A stretch of DNA of 50,924 nucleotides. Source: Phenylobacterium deserti. GTDB lineage: Bacteria; Pseudomonadota; Alphaproteobacteria; Caulobacterales; Caulobacteraceae. The notes below the pieces were generated by a model. It saw only the letters and a list, made by a program, of their open reading frames with translations, ran no database searches and was not told where the DNA came from. Both the position numbers and the translations under genes were made by a program. This document shows positions 27,428 to 35,813 of this stretch, in pieces (within the stretch, counting starts at the first letter, position 1; the number at the start of each line of letters is the position of its first letter). The stretch spans positions 1 to 50,924 of the forward strand of contig CALQQB010000028.1 of NCBI GenBank assembly GCA_943332615.1, in the 5' to 3' direction.

Positions 27428-28165
27428 ATGGACAACGCTCTTTACGTCGGTCTCTCCCGCCAGCTGGTTCTGCGGCGCGAGATGGACATCATCGCCAACA
27501 ACATCGCGAACCTCGATACCAACGGCTTCAAGGTGGAGTCGCTGAAGCAGAAGACCGACCCCGCCTCGCCGGCCCGGACCTTCGGCGGACCCAAGCCTGT
27601 GAAGTTCGTTTCCGCCGATGGGGTGAACCGCGATTTCAGCCAGGGTGTGCTGGTGAAGACCGGCGCCACCCTGGACTTGGCCATCGAGGGCCAGGGCTTC
27701 TTCCAGGTCCAGGGGACGAACGGCGCCCGTTTCACCCGTGATGGCCGCTTCACCACCGACCCTACAGGTAAGCTGGTCAGCCAGGGTGGCCTGCCGGTGC
27801 TGGACGACAGCGGCGGCGAGATCATCATCGACACCGAGAAGGGCCAAGTCTCGATCGGCCAGGACGGCTCGATGAGCCAGGGCAATGAGCGGATCGGCAA
27901 GGTGGGCATGTTCACCTTCGCCAACGCCGGCGTACTGGAGAAGGCTGGCGACAACCTCTACCGCAACACCTCCAACCTCACGCCTGAGAAGGCCGAGGCG
28001 GCGAACCTGCGCCAGGGCCATCTCGAGAGCTCCAACGTCAAGCCGATCATCGAGATCAGCCGGATGGTGGAAGTCTCCAGAGCCTACGAGACCACCTCCA
28101 AGATGATCGACTCCGGAGCCGACCTCTCGCGCCGGGCCATCGAGCGCCTGGGCCGAGTTCAGTAA
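27428..28165 (+). CDS. flgF: Flagellar basal-body rod protein FlgF
   Basis: This 245-residue distal-proximal rod protein starts with MDNALYVGLSRQLVLRREMD, the typical flagellar rod N-terminus, so I chose the ATG at 27428. The frame extends to 27344, but a sigma-54 promoter lies inside that stretch, so the longer start is not transcribed from it. The C-terminus (SNVKPIIEISRMVEVSRAYETTSKMIDSGADL) is the usual pairing helix. It heads flgF-flgG-flgA-flgH, 14 bp before flgG. Confidence 0.95.
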   Translation: MDNALYVGLSRQLVLRREMDIIANNIANLDTNGFKVESLKQKTDPASPARTFGGPKPVKFVSADGVNRDFSQGVLVKTGATLDLAIEGQGFFQVQGTNGARFTRDGRFTTDPTGKLVSQGGLPVLDDSGGEIIIDTEKGQVSIGQDGSMSQGNERIGKVGMFTFANAGVLEKAGDNLYRNTSNLTPEKAEAANLRQGHLESSNVKPIIEISRMVEVSRAYETTSKMIDSGADLSRRAIERLGRVQ

Positions 28166-28179
28166 GAGGATAACGACAG

Positions 28180-28968
28180 ATGCAAGCGCTCCGCACTGCG
28201 GCCACCGGCATGGCCGCCCAGCAGATGAACGTCGAGGTCATCTCGAACAACATCGCCAACATGAACACCATCGCGTTCAAGCGGCAGCGGGCCGAGTTCC
28301 AGGACCTACTGTATCAGACCTTCGAGGCGGCGGGCTCGCAGTCGTCGGACCAGGGCACGATCGTCCCCACCGGCGTGCAGGTGGGCGGGGGCGTGAAGGC
28401 CGGGGCGGTCTACCGCGTCAGCACCCAGGGCTCCCTCACCCGCACCGACAACCAGTACGACCTGGCCATCGACGGTCGCGGCTACTTCCAGGTGCTGATG
28501 CCGTCCGGCGAGACCGCCTATACGCGGGCCGGCAACCTGGCGGTCAGCGACCAGGGCCAGCTCGTGACGCAGGATGGCTATACGGTCCAGCCGGCGATCA
28601 CGATCCCTGGCGACGCGGTGTCGGTGTCGATCTCCAAGTCGGGCCAGGTCGAGGTCACCCAGGCCGGGCAGACGAACCCCAGCGTGGTCGGCGTCCTGGA
28701 GCTGGCGACCTTCGTCAACGAGGGTGGGCTGAACGCCATCGGCGGCAATCTGCTGAAGGAGACCGCGGCCTCGGGCTCCCCCACCAGCGGCACGCCGGGA
28801 TCGGTCGGGATCGGCACGCTGGTCCAGGGCTACACCGAAGCCTCGAACGTGGATGCGGTGGCCGAGATCACCGCCCTGATCGTGGCGCAGCGAGCCTATG
28901 AGATGAACTCCAAGGTGATCTCCACCGCCGACAGCATGCTGGCTACCGCCAACCAGGTGAAGTCGTAG
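28180..28968 (+). CDS. flgG: Flagellar distal rod protein FlgG
   Basis: This 262-residue protein begins with MQALRTAATGMAAQQMNVEVISNNIANMNT, the FlgG signature, and ends with the helix SNVDAVAEITALIVAQRAYEMNSKVISTADSML. The body has the FlgG-specific loop EFQDLLYQTFEAAGSQSS, which stiffens the straight distal rod relative to the hook. It lies between flgF (14 bp) and flgA (4 bp). Confidence 0.97.
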   Translation: MQALRTAATGMAAQQMNVEVISNNIANMNTIAFKRQRAEFQDLLYQTFEAAGSQSSDQGTIVPTGVQVGGGVKAGAVYRVSTQGSLTRTDNQYDLAIDGRGYFQVLMPSGETAYTRAGNLAVSDQGQLVTQDGYTVQPAITIPGDAVSVSISKSGQVEVTQAGQTNPSVVGVLELATFVNEGGLNAIGGNLLKETAASGSPTSGTPGSVGIGTLVQGYTEASNVDAVAEITALIVAQRAYEMNSKVISTADSMLATANQVKS

Positions 28969-28972
28969 GCCC

Positions 28973-29746
28973 ATGAAGACCCTCGCCCTCCTCCTCGCGG
29001 CCCTCGCGGTCGCCTCACCCGCCCTCGCCGGCGCGCCCGTCACCCTGAAGGCCGACGCCTCGGACGCCGACGGGATCGTCACTCTGGGCGAGATCTTCGA
29101 TGGCGCCGGCGCGGCCGGCCGCACGCCGGTGGCCTCGCGCACTGGCGCCTCGGTGATGCTGAACGCCCAGGCGGTCCGCCTCGCCGCCGCCCGCGCCGGC
29201 CTGGACTGGGCCAATGCCGAGGGCCTGCGCCAGATCGTCGTTCGCAATGTTGCGCCGACAGGGGGTGCGCCGACGGGGCGCGCGCCGACCGGGAGCGCGA
29301 CCCCGGCCGCCGCCCGCGGCAACGTCGAGGTGCTGACCTGGGCCCGCAACATTACCGCCGGCGAGATGGTCCAGCCGCAGGACCTGATCTGGGGCAAGGC
29401 CGCGCTGGCCCCCGTCGACGCCCCCAGCGATCCGGACGTGATGGTCGGCCAGGTCGCCCGCCGCGCCCTGCGCTCCGGCGCCGCGGTCGCCGCCCGCGAC
29501 GTGTCCGCCCTGCAGGCGGTCAAGGCCAACGAGGTCGTAACCCTGTCTTATGAAGGCGATGGCGTCTCGCTCGCGCTTCAGGCCAAGGCCCTCACCGGCG
29601 GCGCGGTCGGCGAGACCATCAGCGTGCTGAACGTCTCATCGAAGAAGACCATCCCGGCCCTGGTCATCGGACCTGGCCAGGCGGCCGTCGGCCCCGCCGC
29701 CGACCAGCTGAAGCTCTCCCGCACCACTCGTATCGCCGCCCGTTGA
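28973..29746 (+). CDS. flgA: Flagellar P-ring assembly protein FlgA
   Basis: This 257-residue periplasmic chaperone has a Sec signal peptide (LALLLAALAVASPALAGA) and the FlgA C-terminal SAF-like domain (VLTWARNITAGEMVQPQDLIWG ... VGQVARRALRSGAAVAARDV ... VVTLSYEGDGVSLALQAKAL). FlgA helps polymerise FlgI into the P ring. Residues about 93-112 hold a tandem repeat APTGG/APTGR/APTGS followed by ATPAAARG, encoded by three 15-bp copies at 29252-29296, between the two halves. This repeat is not usual for the family. It starts 4 bp after flgG; the stop precedes flgH by 14 bp. Confidence 0.9.
   Translation: MKTLALLLAALAVASPALAGAPVTLKADASDADGIVTLGEIFDGAGAAGRTPVASRTGASVMLNAQAVRLAAARAGLDWANAEGLRQIVVRNVAPTGGAPTGRAPTGSATPAAARGNVEVLTWARNITAGEMVQPQDLIWGKAALAPVDAPSDPDVMVGQVARRALRSGAAVAARDVSALQAVKANEVVTLSYEGDGVSLALQAKALTGGAVGETISVLNVSSKKTIPALVIGPGQAAVGPAADQLKLSRTTRIAAR
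29252..29296 (+). repeat. Three 15-bp tandem repeats inside flgA
   Basis: Copies lie at 29252-29266, 29267-29281 and 29282-29296, each starting GCGCCGAC. Since 15 bp is five codons, copy-number change would not shift the frame; it would only alter a linker. Confidence 0.85.
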
Positions 29747-29760
29747 AGGATCTAGCCTCC

Positions 29761-30501
29761 ATGCGCCTGCGCCTCGTCCTGCTTGCCGCCGCCCTCGCCC
29801 CGCTCGCCGCCTGCTCGACGGTGAAGGAAGCCGTCAGGGGACCGCAGCTGACGCAGGTCGGCTATCCCGCCGCGCTCATGCCGAACGAACAGGTCGTTCA
29901 GCCGATGGCGTCGGCGCGCCTGCCCGGACCACAGTCGGCCAGCGCCAACTCGCTGTGGCGGACCGGCGCCCGCGCCTTCTTCAATGACCAGCGCGCCAGC
30001 CGGGTCGGCGACATCCTGACCGTCCAGATCGACATCGACGACAGCGCCAAGACCACCAACGCCACGTCCAGTTCGCGGACCTCTGGCCTGAAGGCCGGCG
30101 TGCCCCACCTGCTGGGCCTGGAATCCAGCCTTGGGAAAATTCTGCCGGGTGGCTTCGACCCCGCCAATGCGGTGGAGACCAACTCGACCTCCTCCAACGC
30201 CGGCGCCGGCCAGGTGAACCGGTCCGAGAAGATCAGCCTGACGATCGCCGCGGTCGTCACCGGCGTCCTGCCGAACGGCAACATGATGATCCAGGGCGTA
30301 CAGGAAGTGCGCACCAACACCGACCTGCGTCAGCTGACGGTCGCCGGCATCGTGCGGCCGGAGGACATCTCGTCGGCCAACACCATCAAGCACACCCAGA
30401 TCGCCGAAGCCCGCATCAGCTATGGCGGCCGCGGCGACATCAGCCGGATGCAGAAGACCCCGGCTGGCCAGTCGCTGGTGGAGCGGTTCTCGCCGTTCTA
30501 G
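29761..30501 (+). CDS. flgH: Flagellar L-ring lipoprotein FlgH
   Basis: This 246-residue lipoprotein starts at the ATG at 29761, so that the signal peptide (LRLVLLAAALAPLAAC) ends in a lipobox LAAC with Cys at residue 17. The frame extends six codons upstream to a TTG, which adds nothing. The L-ring domain is intact, with SLWRTGARAFFNDQRASRVGDILTVQID, ETNSTSSNAGAGQVNRSEKI, and NGNMMIQGVQEVRTNTDLRQLTVAGIVRPEDIS. FlgH forms the outer-membrane bushing of the flagellar rod. It is the last gene of flgF-flgG-flgA-flgH. Confidence 0.95.
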   Translation: MRLRLVLLAAALAPLAACSTVKEAVRGPQLTQVGYPAALMPNEQVVQPMASARLPGPQSASANSLWRTGARAFFNDQRASRVGDILTVQIDIDDSAKTTNATSSSRTSGLKAGVPHLLGLESSLGKILPGGFDPANAVETNSTSSNAGAGQVNRSEKISLTIAAVVTGVLPNGNMMIQGVQEVRTNTDLRQLTVAGIVRPEDISSANTIKHTQIAEARISYGGRGDISRMQKTPAGQSLVERFSPF

Positions 30502-30543
30502 GCGGCGGGTCCCAGGGATTGCTGCGGGCGCAGTGGGCCGCGG

Positions 30544-30573
30544 TGGACAAAATGGCTATTCGATAGCTATATT
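30544..30573 (+). promoter_or_regulatory. Promoter and operator of the Phd/PIN toxin-antitoxin pair
   Basis: TGGACA (30544-30549) and TATATT (30568-30573), 18 bp apart, fit -35 and -10 elements with one mismatch each. The spacer holds a palindrome, GCTAT-TCG-ATAGC (30555-30567), and the partly overlapping ATAGCTAT (30563-30570), a plausible autoregulatory operator. Transcription would start near 30580, the A of the antitoxin ATG. Confidence 0.6.
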
Positions 30574-30579
30574 CTCGCC

Positions 30580-30837
30580 ATGAGCCAGCACAGCGTCGTC
30601 GAGGCGAAGAACAACCTATCCGACCTGATCGCCCGTGCCGAGCGTGGCGAGGCGGTCGTGATCACGCGGCACGGTGCGCCGGTGGTGGAACTGAAGGCTG
30701 TAAAGCCGGTCGGGCAAGGACCTCGGCCCATGACCGAGGCCGACCTTGAGTGGCTGGACGCCAACCGGATCAAGCCGAAGCATGGTGCGATCGACTCCGC
30801 GACTCTCGTCCGACAGATGCGCGATGAAGGGTATTGA
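30580..30837 (+). CDS. Type II antitoxin, Phd/YefM family
   Basis: This 85-residue protein matches Phd/YefM antitoxins: SVVEAKNNLSDLIARAERGEAVVITRHGAPVVELKAV is the N-terminal DNA-binding and dimerisation domain, and the C-terminal part ([11 protein letters not shown]) would bind the toxin. It is followed by a PIN toxin gene whose TTG start overlaps the antitoxin TGA (TTGA). The cassette sits between flgH and dxs and has its own promoter, so it is likely a recent arrival relative to the flagellar operon. The expected role is neutralisation and autorepression. Confidence 0.92.
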   Translation: MSQHSVVEAKNNLSDLIARAERGEAVVITRHGAPVVELKAVKPVGQGPRPMTEADLEWLDANRIKPKHGAIDSATLVRQMRDEGY

Positions 30838-31247
30838 GAGTCTATCTCGACACCAGCGTCCTGGTGTCACTGATGGTGCTGGATGCGAATACCGACCGCG
30901 CCCTGCAGTTGGCGGCGAACCAGTTCATTGTCAGTGATCTGACGGCCGCCGAGTTCGCATCAGCCTTGGCGATCCGCTTCCGAACCGGCTCTCTTACCGA
31001 AGATGAAGTCCGCAGCGCCCATATCCTGTTCGACGGGTGGCGCACGAGAAACGCCGAAAGCGCCGAGATCCTGTCGGCAGACATCCGCGCTGCCGAGGCC
31101 ATTATCCGCACACTCAACCATCCCTTGAAGACGGCCGACGCCACGCACATCGTCATCGCGCGCCGCCTTGGCGTCGTCCTTGCGACCTTTGACGCGACGA
31201 TGGCGAGAGAAGCGCCGCGACTTGGCCTGCAGCTCGCCGAGCCCTAA
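30834..31247 (+). CDS. Type II toxin, PIN-domain (VapC-like) ribonuclease
   Basis: This 137-residue PIN toxin has the acidic active-site residues in order: Asp6 (VYLDTSVL), Glu40 ([10 protein letters not shown]), Asp102 (KTADATHI) and Asp120 (LATFDATM). VapC toxins cleave specific RNAs, often tRNA or rRNA; the target is not visible here. The start is TTG at 30834 and overlaps the antitoxin stop, implying coupled translation and lower toxin yield. The stop TAA (31245-31247) overlaps the convergent dxs stop (31244-31246), so no terminator fits between them. Confidence 0.92.
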   Translation: MRVYLDTSVLVSLMVLDANTDRALQLAANQFIVSDLTAAEFASALAIRFRTGSLTEDEVRSAHILFDGWRTRNAESAEILSADIRAAEAIIRTLNHPLKTADATHIVIARRLGVVLATFDATMAREAPRLGLQLAEP

Positions 31248-33163
31248 GCCCGCCGCCCCGCCGCGCTGGCGTTGCCGACGCCGAGCGCCGCCAGCGCGCC
31301 GCGGACGATGCCTTCGGCGTCGAGGCCGGCCTGGGCGTACATCAGGTCCGGCTTGTCATGGTCCTGGAAGATGTCGGGCAGGGTCAGGGTGCGGACCTTC
31401 AGGCCGCGGTCCAGCGCGCCGTGTTCCGCCAGCGCGTGCAGGACAAAGGCGCCGAAGCCGCCCATCGAGCCCTCTTCCACGGTGATCAGCGCCTCGTGCT
31501 CGCGGGCCAGGCGCAGGATAAGGTCCACGTCGAGCGGCTTGGCGAAGCGGGCGTCGGCGACAGTGGCCGACAGGCCGCGAGCGGCCAGCATGTCGGCGGC
31601 CTTCAGCGCCTCGCCCAGCCGCGTGCCGAAGGAGAGGATGGCGACGGCCGAGCCTTCGCGGACGATACGGCCCTTGCCGATCTCGAACGGCGCGGCCAGG
31701 CCTGGGATCTGCACGCCGGTCCCCTCCCCGCGCGGATAGCGGAAGGCCGAGGGGCGGTCGTCGATGGCGACGGCGGTGGAGACGGCGTGGGCCAGCTCGG
31801 CCTCGTCGGCCGGGCCCATCAGCACCATGCCGGGCAGCTGGCCCAGGTAGCCGATGTCGAACGAGCCGGCGTGGGTGGCGCCGTCGGCACCCACCAGACC
31901 CGCGCGGTCCAGGGCAAAGCGGACCGGCAGGCCCTGGATCGCCACGTCGTGGACCACCTGGTCGTAGCCGCGCTGGAGGAAGGTCGAATAGATCGCGCAG
32001 AACGGCTTCATGCCATCGGCGGCGAGGCCGGCGGCGAAGGTCACGGCGTGCTGCTCGGCGATGCCGACGTCGAAGGTGCGGTCGGGGAACCGCTGCTCGA
32101 ACACATCGAGGCCGGTGCCCGACGGCATGGCGGCGGTGATGGCCACGATCTTCGGGTCGAGCTCGGCGTGCTTGATCAGCTCCTGGGCGAACACCTTGGT
32201 ATATTGCGGCGCGGTGGCCTGGGCGGGCTTGACCTGCTGGCCGGTGACCACATCGAACTTGACCACCGCGTGGTGCTTGTCCGCCGCGTTCTCGGCCGGG
32301 CCGTAGCCCTTGCCCTTCTGGGTGACCACATGGACCAGGACCGGCTTGTCCTCGATCTTCCGCGCGTTCTTCAGCACGCCCACCAGGGCGTCCATGTCGT
32401 GGCCGTCGATGGGGCCCACGTAATAGAAGCCCAGCTCCTCGAAGAAGGTGCCGCCGGTGACCATGCCGCGGGCGAATTCCTCGGCCTTGCGGGCGGCTTC
32501 CTGCAGCGGCTTGGGGAAGGCCTTGGACATCGCCTTGCCCAGGTGGCGCAGCGACTGGTAGCCGCCGCCGGAGACCAGGCGGGCGAAATAGGCGCTCATC
32601 CCGCCCACCGGCGGGGCGATGGACATGTCGTTGTCGTTGAGGATGACGGTGAGCTGTTTGGTCGTGGCGCAGGCGTTGTTCATCGCCTCATAGGCCATGC
32701 CGGCGCTCATCGAACCGTCGCCGATGACGGCCACGACCTTGTTGTCCTGGCCCTTGGCGTCGCGGGCGGCGGCAAAGCCCAGCGCGGCCGAAATCGAGGT
32801 GGCGGCATGGGCCGCGCCGAACGGGTCGTACTCGCTCTCGGAGCGCTTGGTGAAGCCGGAGAGGCCGCCGCCCTGGCGCAGGGTGCGGATACGGTCGCGG
32901 CGGCCGGTCAGGATCTTGTGCGGATAGGCCTGATGGCCGACGTCCCAGATCAGGATGTCGGCGGGGGTTTCATAGACATGATGCAGAGCGACCGTCAGCT
33001 CGACCACGCCCAGGCCCGCGCCCAGGTGACCGCCCGTCTGCGACACCGCGTCGATGGTTTCGGCGCGCAGTTCGTCGGCCAGCTGGCGCAGCTGGACGAT
33101 GGACAGACCGCGGGTGTCAGCAGGCGAAGAGACCGTGTCGAGCAGCGGGGTTTCAGGCGGCAT
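31244..33163 (-). CDS. dxs: 1-deoxy-D-xylulose-5-phosphate synthase (DXS)
   Basis: This 639-residue thiamine-diphosphate enzyme condenses pyruvate with glyceraldehyde 3-phosphate in the first step of the MEP isoprenoid pathway. [18 protein letters not shown] and the TPP motif [17 protein letters not shown] are in the first domain, the transketolase-like middle domain carries [30 protein letters not shown] follows, and the C-terminal domain is complete. It is the last gene of xseB-ispA-dxs, 22 bp after ispA. This xseB-ispA-dxs order is common in proteobacteria. The end converges with the PIN toxin gene. Confidence 0.97.
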   Translation of the reverse strand: MPPETPLLDTVSSPADTRGLSIVQLRQLADELRAETIDAVSQTGGHLGAGLGVVELTVALHHVYETPADILIWDVGHQAYPHKILTGRRDRIRTLRQGGGLSGFTKRSESEYDPFGAAHAATSISAALGFAAARDAKGQDNKVVAVIGDGSMSAGMAYEAMNNACATTKQLTVILNDNDMSIAPPVGGMSAYFARLVSGGGYQSLRHLGKAMSKAFPKPLQEAARKAEEFARGMVTGGTFFEELGFYYVGPIDGHDMDALVGVLKNARKIEDKPVLVHVVTQKGKGYGPAENAADKHHAVVKFDVVTGQQVKPAQATAPQYTKVFAQELIKHAELDPKIVAITAAMPSGTGLDVFEQRFPDRTFDVGIAEQHAVTFAAGLAADGMKPFCAIYSTFLQRGYDQVVHDVAIQGLPVRFALDRAGLVGADGATHAGSFDIGYLGQLPGMVLMGPADEAELAHAVSTAVAIDDRPSAFRYPRGEGTGVQIPGLAAPFEIGKGRIVREGSAVAILSFGTRLGEALKAADMLAARGLSATVADARFAKPLDVDLILRLAREHEALITVEEGSMGGFGAFVLHALAEHGALDRGLKVRTLTLPDIFQDHDKPDLMYAQAGLDAEGIVRGALAALGVGNASAAGRRA

Positions 33164-33185
33164 GGAACGCGGACGTCCTCGAATT

Positions 33186-34064
33186 TTACTGGCGGCGCTC
33201 TAGCACGAAATCGACGCTGGCCCGCAGGAATTCCGCCCGCCGGCCGAACGGAACCAGGTGAGATTTGGTCTGGGTCTTGAGCAGGCCCAGGCGCTCGCGC
33301 GCCGCATCGACGCCCAGCAGGGTGACGAAGTTGGTCTTGCCGGCGGCCACGTCCTTGCCGACCGCCTTGCCCATTTCCCCGGCCTCGCCCTCGGCGTCCA
33401 GCAGGTCGTCGACGATCTGGTAGGCCAGGCCGATGTCGTTGGCGAAGGCCATCAGGGCGTGGCGCTCGCCGTCCTGGGCATGGGCCAGCACCAGAGGCAG
33501 TTCGAAGGCGCAGGCGATCAGCGCGCCGGTCTTCAGCCGCTGCATGCGCGCCACGCCGCCCAGGTCCTCGCGCACCCCCAGCATGTCGATCATCTGGCCG
33601 CCGACCATGCCGCGCGCGCCGGCCGCCAGCGCCAGGCGGGTGACCAGCTCGGCGCGCACGCCGCCGTCCGGGTGGGTATCGGGATGGGCCAGAATCTCGA
33701 AGGCGACGGCCTGCAGGGCGTCGCCCGCCAGCACCGCGGTCATCTCGTCATAGGCGATGTGGACGGTGGGCCGGCCGCGGCGCACGTCGTCATCGTCCAT
33801 GCAGGGCAGGTCGTCGTGGATCAGGCTGTAGGCGTGGACGCACTCCAGCGCGCAGGCGGCGCGCAGGACGTGGCGCTCCTCCAGGTCGAACATGCGGCCG
33901 GTCTCGAGCGCGAAAAAGGTGCGCAGGCGCTTGCCGGGCCCCAGGGCCGCATAGCGCATGGCCTCGGTCAGCCGGCTCTCGGGCCCGTCGGCGCGGGGCA
34001 GCAGCTCGTCCAGCGCCACGGTGACCAGGTCGGCGGCCTCGGCCACACGGCGGGCCAGATCCAT
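33186..34064 (-). CDS. ispA: Farnesyl diphosphate synthase / polyprenyl synthetase
   Basis: This 292-residue prenyltransferase has the first aspartate-rich motif DDLPCMD (Asp84, Asp85, Asp90) and the second, DDLLDAEG, near residue 220, with GKRLR at 44-48 and an Asp-rich extension DDDD. Short chain-length synthases like this make farnesyl diphosphate from isopentenyl and dimethylallyl diphosphate. The ATG at 34064 overlaps the stop of a five-codon reading frame derived from duplication of the xseB-ispA junction. It is the middle gene of xseB-ispA-dxs. Confidence 0.95.
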   Translation of the reverse strand: MDLARRVAEAADLVTVALDELLPRADGPESRLTEAMRYAALGPGKRLRTFFALETGRMFDLEERHVLRAACALECVHAYSLIHDDLPCMDDDDVRRGRPTVHIAYDEMTAVLAGDALQAVAFEILAHPDTHPDGGVRAELVTRLALAAGARGMVGGQMIDMLGVREDLGGVARMQRLKTGALIACAFELPLVLAHAQDGERHALMAFANDIGLAYQIVDDLLDAEGEAGEMGKAVGKDVAAGKTNFVTLLGVDAARERLGLLKTQTKSHLVPFGRRAEFLRASVDFVLERRQ

Positions 34065-34092
34065 CAGTTGAACTCGCCCATCAACTGAACTC
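34061..34092 (-). repeat. 17-bp duplication of the xseB stop / ispA start with a five-codon relay frame
   Basis: On the minus strand GAGTTCAGTTGATGG (34092-34078) is repeated as GAGTTCAACTGATGG (34075-34061) with period 17 and two mismatches in 15. Copy 1 ends xseB (TGA 34083-34081), overlapped by an ATG (34081-34079). From this ATG runs ATG GGC GAG TTC AAC TGA (MGEFN), whose TGA overlaps the ispA ATG (34064-34062). Each junction reads TGATG. Confidence 0.75.
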
Positions 34093-34323
34093 GGCCGGTT
34101 CCGCAGTGGGCGCGCCGCCCGCGCCGACCACGATCTTCTCGACCCGCAGGCGGGCGGCCTCCAGGCGGGTCTCGCAATGGGCCTTCAGCGCCGCGCCGCG
34201 CTCGTACATGCGGATGGAATCCTCCAGCGGCGCCTGGCCGGACTCCAGCCGCGCCACGATCTGCTCCAGCTCCGACAGCGCGGTCTCGAACGTCATGGCG
34301 GCGATGTCGGCGGGTTCGGACAT
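34081..34323 (-). CDS. xseB: Exodeoxyribonuclease VII small subunit
   Basis: This 80-residue XseB starts at the ATG at 34323 (a longer frame goes to 34458 but is non-conserved and overlaps a PIN-toxin remnant). The core [40 protein letters not shown] is the family signature. It binds the XseA large subunit, which is not in the window. It is the first gene of xseB-ispA-dxs. A GGGA ribosome-binding site precedes it. Confidence 0.95.
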   Translation of the reverse strand: MSEPADIAAMTFETALSELEQIVARLESGQAPLEDSIRMYERGAALKAHCETRLEAARLRVEKIVVGAGGAPTAEPAEFS

Positions 34324-34432
34324 GGGGATTCCCTTGGCGTCAGGGACATCTAGAGGGGCGGGCGAAGGGGGTCTACGGCGTTTTCCCGTCCTGTAACCGG
34401 GCGAGCAGACCTGTCCGCGGTCGGCCCGGCTC

Positions 34433-34624
34433 TCACACGAGCCTGACCCGGACGCCAAGCTCTTCGGCTGCCCGGACGAGGCGCCGGTTGCGGGTCACCA
34501 GAAGCAGGTCCTCACGCTGGCAAGCGGCGGCGTGCAGGGCGTCGGGGGCGCGGAGCCTTAGGTCGAAGCGCCCGCGGGTTTCGGCGATCCGGGCGGACGG
34601 AAACGCGATGGCACGGCAGCGGAC
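34433..34624 (-). pseudogene. Decayed PIN-domain toxin (C-terminal part)
   Basis: In the frame ending at a TGA (34433-34435) about 60 codons read IAFPSARIAETR, then LRAPDALHAAACQREDLLLV, TRNRRLVRAAEELGVRV, which is the last third of a PIN nuclease, with its conserved Asp (PDALHAA) and the N/D position in TRNRRL. Upstream of about 34610 the frame loses similarity. The first two active-site acids and the antitoxin are missing, so this is an inactive toxin remnant. It lies 110 bp upstream of the xseB start. Confidence 0.65.
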
Positions 34625-34685
34625 ATGCCGACAGGCCCCCGGGCCGTGGGCCGGGGGTTGAAAAGGCCGGGCTTCGCGCTGTCCG

Positions 34686-35336
34686 TCAGCCGGAGTCGCG
34701 CCGGGACCTGGTCGGCCGGAGCGTCGGGAGACCGATCGCGCCCGTCGAGGCCAGGAGGCGGGACCGGGTCGCGGGTGGCGCCGGCGCTCGGGCGAGGACC
34801 GCCACAGCCGGGGCGCCGCGGGCGATGCCAGGCCCGCCGTCGGGCCGCGCGTTCGCCTGGCGCAGGAGGCCGTGCAGGGTAGGCAAGGTGGTGTCGCGGA
34901 TGTGGGCCGGCAGCTCGTCGCGGCGCGCCTCGGCGTTCGCGGCCGCCAGGCCCAGGCTCTTCAGGAATTTCGGCAGGCTGACGGGCTCGTAGTCGCCCTC
35001 GCGGTCGCGTTCGGTCTCGAGGCGCTCGGCGCGCTCGCGCCAATCGGCGGGCTCCGGCCTCTCCACCGCCTCGGGACGTTCCGTCTCCAGGCGCTCCGCC
35101 GGAGCCGTGGACTCGCGCGCGTTCATCGCTGCCGGGGACCAATGCCGCATCCGGATGCCCATGCGCATGGCGAAGAAGCAGTGCCGGAACTCCGTACTCA
35201 TCGCGAGGAACCGCTTCGTATCCTCGGCCCGCTTGGCCATCTCGCCCGCCGCCAACCCCAGTTCGTAAGCGCAAACCGTCATCGCCTCGATCATTTCGAG
35301 CGGTTGCGGGGCGCTGGATGTGGCTGTCGCCGGCAT
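34686..35336 (-). CDS. Hypothetical charged protein, C-terminal Arg/Pro-rich
   Basis: This 216-residue frame starts best at the ATG at 35336; the six-codon extension to 35354 has no ribosome-binding site. The first 65 residues (EMIEAMTVCAYELGLAAGEMAKRAEDTKRFLAMSTEFRHCFFAMRMGIRM) form helices without TM segments. The middle is rich in Glu/Arg (ERLETERPEAVERPEPADWRERAERLETER), likely a helical or disordered linker containing a direct ERLETER repeat, then SLPKFLKSLGLAAANAEAR and an Arg/Pro tail. I do not recognise the family. A hypothetical regulator in which a charged linker precedes a helix is conceivable, but no DNA-binding motif is clear. It lies next to decayed genes. Confidence 0.55.
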   Translation of the reverse strand: MPATATSSAPQPLEMIEAMTVCAYELGLAAGEMAKRAEDTKRFLAMSTEFRHCFFAMRMGIRMRHWSPAAMNARESTAPAERLETERPEAVERPEPADWRERAERLETERDREGDYEPVSLPKFLKSLGLAAANAEARRDELPAHIRDTTLPTLHGLLRQANARPDGGPGIARGAPAVAVLARAPAPPATRSRLLASTGAIGLPTLRPTRSRRDSG

Positions 35337-35438
35337 GGAACAAAGATAGAACAAATGGAGCGCGTGTCAAGCGCCGATCGCACGCAGCGACGAAGGTCGA
35401 TACGTTGCGGTTGTCGGCGGCGACCGCAAAGACTGGTT

Positions 35439-35711
35439 GTGTTCCGCCATCTTCTCACCGCCGCCGCGATTGCGACCACTGTGACGGCGTCGCCGCCTGC
35501 GGCCGCCGCACCGGCGACGGCAAGGTCAGCCGTCGATGTCTGGGAGATCGCCCGCCTCCGCGTTTCGGCCAGTCAGGGCGAGGGATCTTCCGGAAGTTCG
35601 CGCGACCTAGACTCGATCGTTGAACGCATGGTCGGCCGCACCACGAACGGCCTGGAAATTGTCTACGACTTGCCGAAGTCCGCCACGGCTAGAGGCCGCT
35701 TTGGGACGTAA
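35439..35711 (+). CDS. Short secreted hypothetical protein, possibly truncated
   Basis: Starting at a GTG, this 90-residue frame begins with a signal peptide (FRHLLTAAAIATTVTASPPAAAAP). The mature part reads DVWEIARLRVSASQGEGSSGSS, RDLDSIVERMVGRTTNGLEIVYDLP and ends at ARGRFGT. From memory, Caulobacterales have longer secreted proteins with the same segment (a GLE-EYDLP motif then a WQFP region); this one ends before the equivalent of WQFP, so it may be a truncated remnant. No clear ribosome-binding site is seen. It is divergent from the hypothetical gene and faces the PqaA-like gene convergently. Confidence 0.45.
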   Translation: MFRHLLTAAAIATTVTASPPAAAAPATARSAVDVWEIARLRVSASQGEGSSGSSRDLDSIVERMVGRTTNGLEIVYDLPKSATARGRFGT

Positions 35712-35813
35712 TATCCCCGTGGGATCTGAGCCCGGAAGCGAACATTCGGCTCACCGACCTCTAAGCGGACACCACAAATGTCGGTTCAGGGGGGAAGCGG
35801 AAACCGCGTTGGC

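Noticed and set aside
31358..33280. 640-codon plus-strand frame opposite dxs
   Set aside because: Antisense to a fully recognisable DXS; its translation is Gly/Ala/Val/His-rich without family similarity.
34633..34660. GC-rich hairpin (CCCCCGG ... CCGGGGG) as a terminator of the hypothetical gene
   Set aside because: A stem of only 7 bp and no T tract in the right direction.
34558..35370. 270-codon minus-strand frame overlapping the hypothetical gene at 34686
   Set aside because: It is the +1 shadow of the other frame, very Arg/Pro/Gly-rich and without ribosome-binding site.
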